The notes under the pieces: generated by a model
Told to the model about the DNA's origin: nothing
Databases searched by the model: none
The model's input: only the letters and a program-made list of their open reading frames with translations
Assembly (NCBI RefSeq): GCF_000237325.1
Contig: NC_017542.1
Span: forward strand, 3,506,501 to 3,570,500
Length of the DNA stretch: 64,000 nucleotides
From: Paenibacillus polymyxa M1
GTDB taxonomy: Bacteria > Bacillota > Bacilli > Paenibacillales > Paenibacillaceae
Direction of reading: 5' to 3'
Shown here: piece by piece, positions 54,508 through 62,166 of the stretch
How the letters are laid out: every line of letters begins with the position of its first letter
Numbering within the stretch: the first letter of the stretch is position 1
Program-made: the position numbers and the translations under genes

Positions 54508-55026
54508 TTGAAGGAGCGTAGAAGTAGAACCATATTTCTAGCGGACTGTCAAAGCTTTTATACCAGCGTCGAAAAAGCGGATAATCCCACCTACCAACAT
54601 AAGCCGCTCGTTGTGGCCGGTGACCCTGCACTTCGTTCAGGCATTATTTTAGCTGCGTGTCCGCTGGCAAAAAAACTTGGTATATCCACTGCAGAACGTC
54701 TGGGGGAAGCTGTAAAAAAATGTCCTGACCTTATCATTGTACGCCCGCGCATGCAGCATTATATCGATGTCTCATTAAAAATAACAGAAATTTATAATGA
54801 ATATACGGATTTGGTTGAGGTTTTCAGCATTGATGAACAATTTCTAGATATGAGCGGAAGTCTCTCCCTGTTCGGAGATCCGATGAGCATTGCAAGTGAA
54901 ATTCAGCAGAAAGTGCTCGCACAAACAGGAGTATGGATTCGAATTGGTATCGGTCCCAATAAAATGCTGGCTAAAACGATTATAAGACAAACTAAATTAC
55001 TTGTACATAATTATAAAATCCTGTAG
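54508..55026 (+). pseudogene. truncated Y-family DNA polymerase (UvrX/DinB-like)
   Basis: Only 173 of about 420 residues remain. The start is TTG at 54508 behind GGGGAGGAGG. The palm and finger region is intact: TIFLADCQSFYTSVEKA with the metal-binding Asp, and VFSIDEQFLDMSGS. The sequence closely parallels the intact polymerase at 60656-61924 up to NKMLAK, where homology stops (near 54980) and a short unrelated tail runs to TAG. It lacks the thumb and little-finger domains. It is 145 bp left of the Tn3 element, so the break is not at the transposon end. Confidence 0.85.
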
Positions 55027-55171
55027 GAACAAGATATTTAACGACTAAAGTAATGTACATTATTCAATTGCTTTGTTTATTGCTTTCGAAAAAATTTTTA
55101 GATTAAAAATTTAGTTGTAGATGTCCAAGTATTTCTTATTGCTTAGACTAAGATAAGGCTTCTTTTAGAGC

Positions 55172-55176
55172 ACTAC
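55172..55176. repeat. target site duplication ACTAC (left)
   Basis: ACTAC directly precedes the GGGG of the left terminal repeat and recurs right after the right end at 60463-60467. A 5-bp duplication is typical of Tn3-family transposition. Confidence 0.85.
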
Positions 55177-55214
55177 GGGGTACCGCCAACAAAGTGCGGA
55201 TTTTGTACGCTAAG
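55177..55214 (+). repeat. left terminal inverted repeat of the Tn3 element
   Basis: 38 bp from GGGGTACCGCC to TACGCTAAG. A second imperfect copy of its inner part (CCGGAATCTTGTACGCTAAG) ends at 55255, 41 bp further in; the transposase stop codon lies in that copy. Confidence 0.9.
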
Positions 55215-55250
55215 CCTTGATTGTCGAAAAAAACGCCGGAATCTTGTACG

Positions 55251-56096
55251 CTAAGGATTACCGGCTTCGATTCTTCCTTGAATAAGTGGTAACAATGCGT
55301 TTAAACTGGCATTTCGTTTTTGATCGAATGTGTACTCACCAAGAAAGTTGATATGTTCCCAACCTAAAGGCGAAATGTGGCTTAATAGATTTTCATGAAG
55401 CGATCCTTTTTGCTTCAAGACCTTCGTTGCTTCTGTAAGATGAACCGTATTCCAGACACTAATTGCGTTGATGAGAATATTCAATGCGCTGGCCCATTGT
55501 AGCTGATTTAGCAAGGCACGCTCGCGTAATTCTCCGCGTTTTCCAAAAAAAAGTGCTCTGGCAAGAGCGTTCATTGCCTCGCCTTTATTTAGACCGCGCT
55601 GGATGCGACGACGCATCGATTCGCTAGAGATGTAATCCAAAATGAAGATTGTCTTTTCTATCCGTCCCATTTCCCGTAGAGCTGTAGCTAAACTATTTTG
55701 TCTAGCATAAGATCCAAGCTTCTCCATGATAAGAGATCCTGAAACTTTCCCTTCCCGAATAGAGTGGGCTAAACGTAAAACGTCATTATAGTTCTCCTGT
55801 ATGATCTTCGTATTGATACGACCGCGAAGTAGGTTTTCTATCTTTGGAAATTCGCCTGTCTTATCAAACGAATATAACCTGGAATCAGATAAATCGCGAA
55901 GCCGTGGAGCAAATCGGAATCCGAGCAAATGACTTAAACCAAAGACTTGATCAGTGTAGCCGGCGGTATCCGTATAATGTTCTTCAATAGACAACTCAGA
56001 TTCATGATGCAAAAGGCCATCGATGACATGCACCGCGTCACGAGCGTTCGTATTGATGACTTTGTCCAAACCGGTCAAGTTGGTACCAGAAGAAAT
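55251..56096 (-). pseudogene. Tn3-family transposase, C-terminal fragment
   Basis: About 282 of nearly 1000 residues remain. The sequence contains the second part of the DDE domain: HYTDTAGYTDQVFGLSHLLG with the catalytic Asp, FAPRLRDLSDSRLY, and the closing ELRERALLNQLQWASALN and WEHINFLGEYTF. The reading frame stays open up to 56096, where a foreign Tn3-type end (GGGGTACC) begins, so the N-terminal 700 residues are lost. TAG falls in the subterminal repeat of the left end. Confidence 0.92.
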
Positions 56097-56134
56097 GGGG
56101 TACCGCCAGCAAATCGGAAAAAAACTACGTTAAG
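56097..56134 (+). repeat. second, distinct Tn3-type terminal repeat, internal
   Basis: 38 bp beginning GGGGTACCGCCAGCAAATCG and ending CTACGTTAAG. It shares its outer 12 bp with the element's own end but differs inside. A further imperfect inner copy ends at 56175. It abuts the broken transposase directly. No matching inverted partner was found in the window. Confidence 0.8.
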
Positions 56135-56287
56135 CAAATTTCGACAAAGAAAAGACCGATTTTGACCACGTTAAGGCTAAATCGGCTGTTTCATTTCAAA
56201 CTTAGTTGTGTGGAATTTATTCATGTAAAATGTTCCTACTCTTATATTAGAGACAAACGATTTCCCCTTAATACGTTCGTGTTTATA

Positions 56288-57148
56288 TCACTCTTTTATT
56301 GTAGGTCTACTTACCAGTTGTAACAAGCGCTTCATTTTCTGTTCTGTTTCTCCCTCTTGGCGAGGTTGGTAAATGGTTAATTTTAGTTCAGGTGCATCGT
56401 ACACCTGAAGAGTAATATGATCCATAATCATTTCTCCAACTAAAGGATGCAGAAGTGTTTTTTTGCCACAAGGAGTACCTAGAACTTCATGCTTGGGCCA
56501 CCAATTACGAAACTCAGGGCTCTTATTAGTAAGTTCTTTAATGATATCTTTAAACCACTCATCACCGACAAAACGTGTATATGCTAAACGAAATTGAGCA
56601 ATCAAGCGTTGCGCATGATCTTCCCAATTAAGAAATAGCTCTCGGTATTCTTTAGATGCAAAGCAACGCCAGACTGCATTACGATCTCGATCATTCATTT
56701 TATTAAAGTCACCAAAAACCACGGTAGCAGCTTTATTCCAGCTTACTATGTTCAATTTTTCGTCTGTTACATAGGTAGGACAGTATTTTAATTGACTCAA
56801 TAAATTTTTCAAGACGCTATTTACACTTTCAACGAGAGGTCTTCCCACCTTAGATAGCAATGGCTGATTTGCTAATAAAAATAGATGCTCTTTTTCCTCT
56901 TCATTTAGCCTGAATACACGCGAAATAGCCTCCAATACTTCTGAAGATACTTGTATATCACGCCCTTGCTCTAACCATGTATACCAAGTTATTCCTATCC
57001 CTGCCAGCTGAGCTACTTCTTCTCGGCGCAGTCCCTCTGTTTTTCTACGTGGCCCAATAGGTAAACCAAAATCTTGAGGAGATAACCGTGCCCGTCGTGT
57101 CTTTAAAAAATCCCCTAGTTCTTTCCTTCTTTCTTTATCACTTAACAT
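56288..57148 (-). CDS. helix-turn-helix regulator, MmyB type
   Basis: The 286-residue protein has an N-terminal XRE-type helix-turn-helix (LRREEVAQLAGIGITWYTWLEQGRD) and a C-terminal MmyB-like ligand-binding domain (LNIVSWNKAATVVFGDF, HPLVGEMIMDHITLQVYDAPELKLTIY). The family often regulates adjacent oxidoreductase or efflux genes in response to small hydrophobic ligands. GGGGAGAGGTTAA precedes the ATG. It is divergent from the MFS operon and likely controls it. Base composition is more AT-rich than the chromosomal neighbours, in keeping with transfer. Confidence 0.9.
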   Translation of the reverse strand: MLSDKERRKELGDFLKTRRARLSPQDFGLPIGPRRKTEGLRREEVAQLAGIGITWYTWLEQGRDIQVSSEVLEAISRVFRLNEEEKEHLFLLANQPLLSKVGRPLVESVNSVLKNLLSQLKYCPTYVTDEKLNIVSWNKAATVVFGDFNKMNDRDRNAVWRCFASKEYRELFLNWEDHAQRLIAQFRLAYTRFVGDEWFKDIIKELTNKSPEFRNWWPKHEVLGTPCGKKTLLHPLVGEMIMDHITLQVYDAPELKLTIYQPRQEGETEQKMKRLLQLVSRPTIKE

Positions 57149-57254
57149 TTAACCTCTCCCCTTATATAAGTAGTAGTTTTAATAATAGTATAAACACACT
57201 CCTATTCCCATTATAAACCTTTATCTATTCTAATACATGAAGGAGGTGAGTTTA

Positions 57255-58484
57255 ATGGTTTTCAAAAAAAGGGCTGAGGCTTTTCCTATACTTACGAAAG
57301 GATTAGTTCTCCTAATGGCTGCAGCATGTGGTTTTACAGTAGCTAATGTCTATTTAAATCAAACGCTCTTAGTCAGTATGGCAAATACTTTTCACATTTC
57401 TGAAACCAATATAGGAATTGTAGCAACTTTAACTCAAGTGGGATATGCTTTGGGAAATCTTTTATTGGTACCATTAGGTGACATTTTTGAACGAAGAAAA
57501 TTGATCCTAAGTTTATTATCTATTGTATGTATTATTTTAGCTGCAACTGCTTTATCAATGAATGTAACATGGCTGATTGCAGCAAACTTAATTCTTGGAT
57601 TTGTTACCATTGTCCCTCAAATTATTGTTCCTCTTGCTGCTAATTTAGCTTCAGAAGATAACAGAGGAAAAGTGTTAGGGAACGTTGCCATTGGCTTAGT
57701 GTGTGGGATTTTAGGTGCTCGATTAATCAGTGGTTTTGTAGATTCACATTTTGGATGGAGATCTATGTATTGGGCTTCTTTTGCTGGCACAATTATAATG
57801 ATCATTTTAATTGTAATGTATCTTCCAAAAAGCAAAGGAAATCATGCAATACAGTATAAAAAATTACTTACATCTTTAGGCCCGTTATTTTTAAAGGAAA
57901 AAGTGTTGCAAAAAGCTTGCCTTAGTCAAGGAATGATGTTTGGTTCCTTTAGTGCCTTCTGGACAACACTTGTTTTTTTATTAAATACTTCTCCGTATTC
58001 TTATGGGAGTACCGTGGCAGGGTTAATAGGTTTAGTGGGAATAGCTGGAGCCTTTGCAACTCCTATTATTGGCCGGGTGATTGATAAAAAAGGGCCAAAA
58101 TTTGCTAATACTTTATGTATGTTTATTTCTTTAATCGCTTTTCTAATCTTAATATTCTTAGGATATTGGCTACTAGGATTAATTCTTGGTGCACTATTAG
58201 TAACAGTTGGTACGCAAGCAAATCAAGTTGCTTGTCAAGCTACTATCTTTCAACTATCTCCCGAAAAGAGAAGCAGATTAAATGGATTATACATGGTATC
58301 TACATTCTTAGGTGGATCTTTAGGATCATATTTAGGTGTACTTGCTTGGAGCAAATGGCATTGGTATGGAGTATGTACAGTTGGGATACTCATGATAGGT
58401 ATTGCTTTTAGTTCCTTATTTAGCTTTCCTAAACAAGAAAAAACAGTAAAAAATAGAGAATTCGAGAAAGGAAGTCATGTCTAA
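57255..58484 (+). CDS. MFS transporter, passenger gene
   Basis: The 409-residue protein has twelve predicted helices and the MFS loop motif GDIFERRKLILSL between helices 2 and 3; GRVIDKKGPKF is the equivalent loop in the second half. It resembles AraJ/drug-exporter type MFS proteins. ATG at 57255 is chosen because AAGGAGGTGAG precedes it; the ATG at 57237 would leave that site inside the gene. The TAATG stop-start overlaps the next gene. The exported or imported compound is unknown. Confidence 0.9.
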   Translation: MVFKKRAEAFPILTKGLVLLMAAACGFTVANVYLNQTLLVSMANTFHISETNIGIVATLTQVGYALGNLLLVPLGDIFERRKLILSLLSIVCIILAATALSMNVTWLIAANLILGFVTIVPQIIVPLAANLASEDNRGKVLGNVAIGLVCGILGARLISGFVDSHFGWRSMYWASFAGTIIMIILIVMYLPKSKGNHAIQYKKLLTSLGPLFLKEKVLQKACLSQGMMFGSFSAFWTTLVFLLNTSPYSYGSTVAGLIGLVGIAGAFATPIIGRVIDKKGPKFANTLCMFISLIAFLILIFLGYWLLGLILGALLVTVGTQANQVACQATIFQLSPEKRSRLNGLYMVSTFLGGSLGSYLGVLAWSKWHWYGVCTVGILMIGIAFSSLFSFPKQEKTVKNREFEKGSHV

Positions 58485-58885
58485 TGTCTGCAAATACAGA
58501 AAACTATAAAAAAGGATTGGAAGTATTATCAAAAATAGATCCGGACAACTATCAAAATATCGTGAATAGTTTTAAAGATTCAGTAGCACCTGACTTAGGA
58601 ACTTTGGCCGTGGAATTTAATTACGGTCAAATTTTTTCTAGACCAGGATTAGATTTAAAATCTCGCCTTCTTGCAACAGTTGCTGGTCTAACTGCTTTAG
58701 GAAATACGGAACAATTAAAGTTTTATATTAACGGAGCTTTAAATGTTGGATGGACCGAAGAAGAAATTGTGGAAGCTATGATGCAAATGTTAATTTATGC
58801 AGGCTTTCCTGTCGCATTAAATACCATTTTAACAATAGCTACCGAAGTATTTTCTAAAAGACGAAATCAGCTGTCAGCCAATTAA
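58484..58885 (+). CDS. carboxymuconolactone decarboxylase-family protein, passenger gene
   Basis: A 133-residue, all-helical CMD-fold protein: SVAPDLGTLAVEFNYGQIFSRPGLDLKSR, LLATVAGLTALGNTEQLKFYINGALNVGWTEEEIVEAMMQM. The family includes gamma-carboxymuconolactone decarboxylase and AhpD-like peroxidase partners; this one has no cysteine, so it is not AhpD-like. The start overlaps the MFS stop (TAATG), so translation is coupled. A role in breaking down or detoxifying an aromatic or lactone compound is inferred only. Confidence 0.85.
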   Translation: MSANTENYKKGLEVLSKIDPDNYQNIVNSFKDSVAPDLGTLAVEFNYGQIFSRPGLDLKSRLLATVAGLTALGNTEQLKFYINGALNVGWTEEEIVEAMMQMLIYAGFPVALNTILTIATEVFSKRRNQLSAN

Positions 58886-58902
58886 TGGAGGGAGAGTGAA
58901 AA

Positions 58903-59688
58903 ATGATTATCGATAGTCATGCCCACGTAGTTCTACCTATAGAAAAACAAATTAAAATGATGGATTCAAGTGGGATAGATAAAACTATTTTATTCTCTAC
59001 GCTTGTTCATCCAGAAAAAAGTGAAAGCTACGATGAATTTATTCAGGAAATGGATGTACTGAATCAAATTTTAAATAACGAGATAAATCCCCTAGAAGCA
59101 CGATTAAAAGCTCTAGAAGAATTAAGGGATGCTATCGCAAAATATCCTGATCGTTTTACTGGATTTGGTTCGGTTCCCCTTTTAAGTTCCTCTGGAGAAC
59201 TGCACGATTGGATTGAGAAGATTGTAAAAGATTATAAAATGAAGGGACTTGGAGAGTTTACCCTTGGTTCAGGCCAAATTAAAATGCTTGAACCTGCATT
59301 CCAGGCAGCTAGTGATTATAATTCCTTTCCGATTTGGGTGCATACATTCCATCCACTCAATTTAAATGATATTCAGGAATTGTTCGCTTTAACTCGTAAA
59401 TATCCCAATGTACCTGTAATTTATGGCCATTTGGGAGGAGTTCATTGGCTGCAAGTTATTGCATTAACAAAAGAAACAAAGAACGCCTACCTAGATATCT
59501 CTGCATTTTATACAACCTATGCATTATCTTTGGCTATAAAAGAACTCCCAGAGAAAACTTTATTTAGCTCTGATTTTCCTTATGGTGATCCGTTCTTAAA
59601 TAGGTTGGCAGTTGAACGTCATGCTTCAAGTGAAGAAGTCGTACAACGAGTACTAGGTGGAAATATTGCTAACCTTTTAAATATTTAA
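58903..59688 (+). CDS. amidohydrolase-family protein (Amidohydro_2 type), passenger gene
   Basis: A 261-residue TIM-barrel metal-dependent hydrolase: MIIDSHAHVVLP at the start supplies the two metal histidines, with WVHTFHPLNLNDI, VPVIYGHLGGVHWLQVIAL and LFSSDFPYGDPFLNRLAVE supplying further His and Asp residues. The family contains decarboxylases such as the 2-amino-3-carboxymuconate semialdehyde type and lactone hydrolases. GGAGGGAGAGTG precedes the ATG, 17 bp after the CMD gene. The operon ends at the next terminator. Substrate unknown. Confidence 0.88.
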   Translation: MIIDSHAHVVLPIEKQIKMMDSSGIDKTILFSTLVHPEKSESYDEFIQEMDVLNQILNNEINPLEARLKALEELRDAIAKYPDRFTGFGSVPLLSSSGELHDWIEKIVKDYKMKGLGEFTLGSGQIKMLEPAFQAASDYNSFPIWVHTFHPLNLNDIQELFALTRKYPNVPVIYGHLGGVHWLQVIALTKETKNAYLDISAFYTTYALSLAIKELPEKTLFSSDFPYGDPFLNRLAVERHASSEEVVQRVLGGNIANLLNI

Positions 59689-59707
59689 CTTATTTTTATA
59701 TCAATTT

Positions 59708-59771
59708 AAGACATAAAAGCAATCCTTACTTCTCCTTATCATTGGGAAAACTAGGATTGCTTTTATGTCTT
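59708..59771. terminator. terminator of the passenger operon
   Basis: A 19-bp perfect stem AAGACATAAAAGCAATCCT / AGGATTGCTTTTATGTCTT with a 26-nt loop. No long T run follows on the plus strand, so termination is likely but not certain. Confidence 0.65.
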
Positions 59772-59857
59772 AGTGTAAGGTGATACTCCTCTTTAGAATT
59801 ATAAACTGTAACATTTTAAATAAAAATAAACAAAGAAAAAGCTTTATGTCATTCATA

Positions 59858-59964
59858 CAACACAATAATAATTGTGTTGTATCGATAAGGGTAAATCTTG
59901 CTCTTTTCAGATCCTTACGCAACACAATTTAGCCCCAAGATGATGTTTCTCAATGCAACACAAT
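59858..59964. other. TnpI-type internal resolution site (IRS)
   Basis: CAACACAAT occurs at 59858-59866, inverted as ATTGTGTTG at 59871-59879, and as direct copies at 59920-59928 and 59956-59964. One inverted pair (core) plus two direct repeats (accessory) is the layout known for the tyrosine recombinase TnpI of Tn4430-like elements. It lies between the passenger operon and the right end; no tnpI gene is present. Confidence 0.78.
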
Positions 59965-60027
59965 CGTTAACGTGGTTTTTTCGCGTTTTGTTAGTGCTAC
60001 TTCTCAAATCACTTTGGAGGAATAATT

Positions 60028-60280
60028 ATGGATAAGGATTTTCTTGCTCCTATTGGTCTAATCACAGGGTTGCTGCTCTAGACCGCAAAGTAGCAGATAA
60101 GTGTAAATTATTGAAAAGGCAGAAAGTGGTGAAGATTTAAGTGATGAAGAACTAGCCACTTTGAAAGCTTTGCTAGTCGAACAGGATGCCGAAATTGCGC
60201 GGCTCAACGGGGTAACTACCCTTTTGAGCGGAGACGACATAGTGATGGTGGATGATCAAGACGACGAAGAAGACGAGTAA
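60028..60280 (+). pseudogene. frameshifted small acidic protein gene
   Basis: An ATG at 60028 with a GGAGG site opens MDKDFLAPIGLIT; the frame then stops at 60081, but the other frames continue RVAALDRKVADKC and then IEKAESGEDLSDEELATLKALL and end in DDIVMVDDQDDEEDE at 60280. At least two frameshifts are needed to join them into a protein of about 84 residues. It is not recognised; the acidic end resembles some phage proteins. A GGAGCG/CGCTCC hairpin follows at 60309-60335. Confidence 0.55.
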
Positions 60281-60308
60281 CATTTACAGTTGAAAACTAG
60301 GATTCTAG

Positions 60309-60335
60309 GAGCGGAAACGCTCCCTATTTTTGTGC
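60309..60335 (+). terminator. hairpin terminator after the frameshifted gene
   Basis: GGAGCGGAAACGCTCC followed by CTATTTTTG. Confidence 0.7.
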
Positions 60336-60424
60336 CTTCGGAACAATAATAAAAGCAACTGGATATTTCTGTTTGTTTGGTGCGAATCCGTCACCGCCCT
60401 TTAATCCGCGAAGCCATTTACGTC

Positions 60425-60462
60425 CTTAGCGTACAAAATCCGCATTATGTTGGCGGTCGCCC
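60425..60462 (-). repeat. right terminal inverted repeat of the Tn3 element
   Basis: The 38 bp from CTTAGCGTAC to GTCGCCC are the reverse complement of the left end with four mismatches, two near the outer tip. Confidence 0.88.
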
Positions 60463-60467
60463 ACTAC
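60463..60467. repeat. target site duplication ACTAC (right)
   Basis: Same 5-bp sequence as at 55172-55176, immediately beyond the right end. Confidence 0.85.
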
Positions 60468-60537
60468 ATGCTACCCGCGTATTTCTTTAATTAATAATTT
60501 AAATGGAATATAATGATGAGGACGTGACCCAAGCAAA

Positions 60538-60560
60538 GGTGCGGAAGCACCCTTTTTATT
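60538..60560 (+). terminator. isolated hairpin terminator
   Basis: GGTGC-GGAA-GCACC followed by CTTTTTATT. No intact gene precedes it in the 70 bp after the transposon end, so it is probably the end of a gene lost or displaced by rearrangement. Confidence 0.55.
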
Positions 60561-60655
60561 GAACTAACGGATAGCTTGGTTCCAATAATCAGGAATTTAC
60601 ACTGTACTAATAGTGAAAGATCGAATTTACTGGATGTATTAGTTTTAATACCTGT

Positions 60656-61924
60656 TTATTTATAATGCCCCCCGATTTTTAGGGATCTCTCTAGTGCCTG
60701 ACCAGCTTGGGTCAAAGAGGACGCTCTTATGATAGCTGCGCTACCATAGCGTTCTTTAATTTTATCTGTTGCTTCTTCCAGGGAGCGGATACGCTCATGA
60801 TCCTCAAAGAAGGAAAGTTGATAAGTTTGGTCGTCAACCAACCCACTTAAAGTGACACCTAAGCGTCGTATCGGCATACCGTTCCAAAAATTATAAAATA
60901 TTTTTTTTGCTGCGTTGTACACTTTATTCGTATTGTTAGTCGAATCTGTTAGCTTCATTTGCCTGGAAAATCCGGTGGGAGCCTCATATGGACTGCATGT
61001 ACAACTAACGGTCACGACAGAGCCCATGTACCCCTTACGACGACTGTCTCGACAAACTTCTTCCGAGAGTTCAAGCAGGATGGTCTCTACTTCATTTGGT
61101 TCCAAATAATCCTGGGGTAGGGTCATCATATGGCTTACCGACTTTTGTGGAGAACTGAGGGTATACGGAGCTACAGGACTCTCATCTAGACCATTGGCTG
61201 TTTTCCACATGACCTCCGCCTGTATATCCGACTGTTTTCCAAAACGAACGCGGAATTTAGACTTAAGGTCTGGTAGAGACGTTCTAGCGATATCACCAAT
61301 GGTTGTCATACCAAGCCGCTCAAAATGGGACGACATCCGCGAACCTACCCCAAACATTTTATTAACTGGCTGTGGCCAGAGTAGCTGCTCTAATTCTGTC
61401 TTGGGCAACGTGAATATACCGCTTTTAATTTTTTTAGCCCAAATATCAGTTGCGCTTTTGGCAAGAACCTTATTGGAACTGATTCCTATTCGTACCCAAA
61501 CCCCGGTTTGTAAAAGAACCTTCTTTTGAATTTCTCTTGCAACGGTTAAAGAATCTCCAAAAATTTTAAAACTACCCGAAATGTCCAGAAACTGCTCATC
61601 GATACTAAACACCTCTACTAGATCGGTGTATTCCTTGTATATATCCGTAATTGCTAAAGAGACATCAATATAATGTTTCATACGGGGACGGACGATCACA
61701 AGCTCAGGACATTTGTTGAGGGCTTCACCGAGCCGTTCTGCTGTAGACACCCCGAAACTTTTGGCCATAGGGCATGCTGCTAAAATAATTCCAGACCTGC
61801 GTGCAGGATCGCCTGCTACCGCAAGCGGTTTATTTTTGTACTCTGGGTAAGAAGCTTTTTCTACACTCGCATAAAAACTCTGACAATCCGCCAAAAGAAT
61901 TGTCCGCTCAGTTGTTTTAGTCAT
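60656..61924 (-). CDS. Y-family DNA polymerase (UvrX/DinB-like), intact
   Basis: The 422-residue translesion polymerase has TILLADCQSFYASVEKASYPEY with the first metal-binding Asp, AGDPARRSGIILAACPMAK, VFSIDEQFLDISGSF with the catalytic Asp-Glu, a helix-hairpin-helix thumb (MFGVGSRMSSHFERLGMTTIGDIA) and a C-terminal little-finger domain (FWNGMPIRRLGVTLSGL). A LexA box lies 33 bp upstream. It is nearly a paralogue of the truncated gene at 54508. No YolD-like partner gene is adjacent. Confidence 0.94.
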   Translation of the reverse strand: MTKTTERTILLADCQSFYASVEKASYPEYKNKPLAVAGDPARRSGIILAACPMAKSFGVSTAERLGEALNKCPELVIVRPRMKHYIDVSLAITDIYKEYTDLVEVFSIDEQFLDISGSFKIFGDSLTVAREIQKKVLLQTGVWVRIGISSNKVLAKSATDIWAKKIKSGIFTLPKTELEQLLWPQPVNKMFGVGSRMSSHFERLGMTTIGDIARTSLPDLKSKFRVRFGKQSDIQAEVMWKTANGLDESPVAPYTLSSPQKSVSHMMTLPQDYLEPNEVETILLELSEEVCRDSRRKGYMGSVVTVSCTCSPYEAPTGFSRQMKLTDSTNNTNKVYNAAKKIFYNFWNGMPIRRLGVTLSGLVDDQTYQLSFFEDHERIRSLEEATDKIKERYGSAAIIRASSLTQAGQALERSLKIGGHYK

Positions 61925-61956
61925 GCTGTACCCTCCAAAACCGATTACTTATATAC

Positions 61957-61968
61957 GAACATGCGTTC
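61957..61968. promoter_or_regulatory. LexA (SOS) box of the intact Y-family polymerase gene
   Basis: GAAC-ATGC-GTTC with flanking C, a near-perfect match to CGAACRNRYGTTYG on either strand. TATATA promoter sequence follows on the minus strand. Confidence 0.88.
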
Positions 61969-62111
61969 TTTATTATTATAATGCCAAACACGAGTTCTGT
62001 ATTCAGGTAATTTATAGGGCTTGTATAATTTGCAAGTAAAAAGATTGGGGAGTTTAAATGATTTTCTCCATAGGTAATGAAGTCAAAGAAACTTGCTCCT
62101 TGTTGTCAAAA

Positions 62112-62152
62112 AGCTAAAGAGGGACTATTCCCCAATGGAAATAGTCCCTTTG
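62112..62152 (-). terminator. terminator of the arsenic operon
   Basis: Minus strand AAAGGGACTATT pairs with AATAGTCCCTCTTT; the T run is short. Bases 61969-62111 hold no gene. Confidence 0.6.
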
Positions 62153-62166
62153 CCATATCGATTTAA

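Larger units (their letters stand above)
55177..60462. mobile_element. Tn3-family transposon derivative, TnpI/IRS type, with passenger genes
   Basis: Ends are 38-bp inverted repeats at 55177-55214 and 60425-60462, identical at 34 positions (GGGGTACCGCCAACAAAG at the left), flanked by ACTAC. It holds the 3' part of a Tn3 transposase gene next to the left end and a resolution site with four CAACACAAT motifs near the right end, the layout of Tn4430-like elements read on the minus strand. The tnpI gene and most of tnpA have been replaced by AT-rich passenger genes. It cannot move without a transposase supplied from elsewhere. Confidence 0.88.

Noticed and set aside
55021..55171. Possible IS remnant between the truncated polymerase and the transposon
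   Set aside because: Only weak AT-rich repeats (ACTAAATTACTTGTACATAA against ACTAAAGTAATGTACATTA) are visible; no terminal repeats or transposase fragment can be shown.
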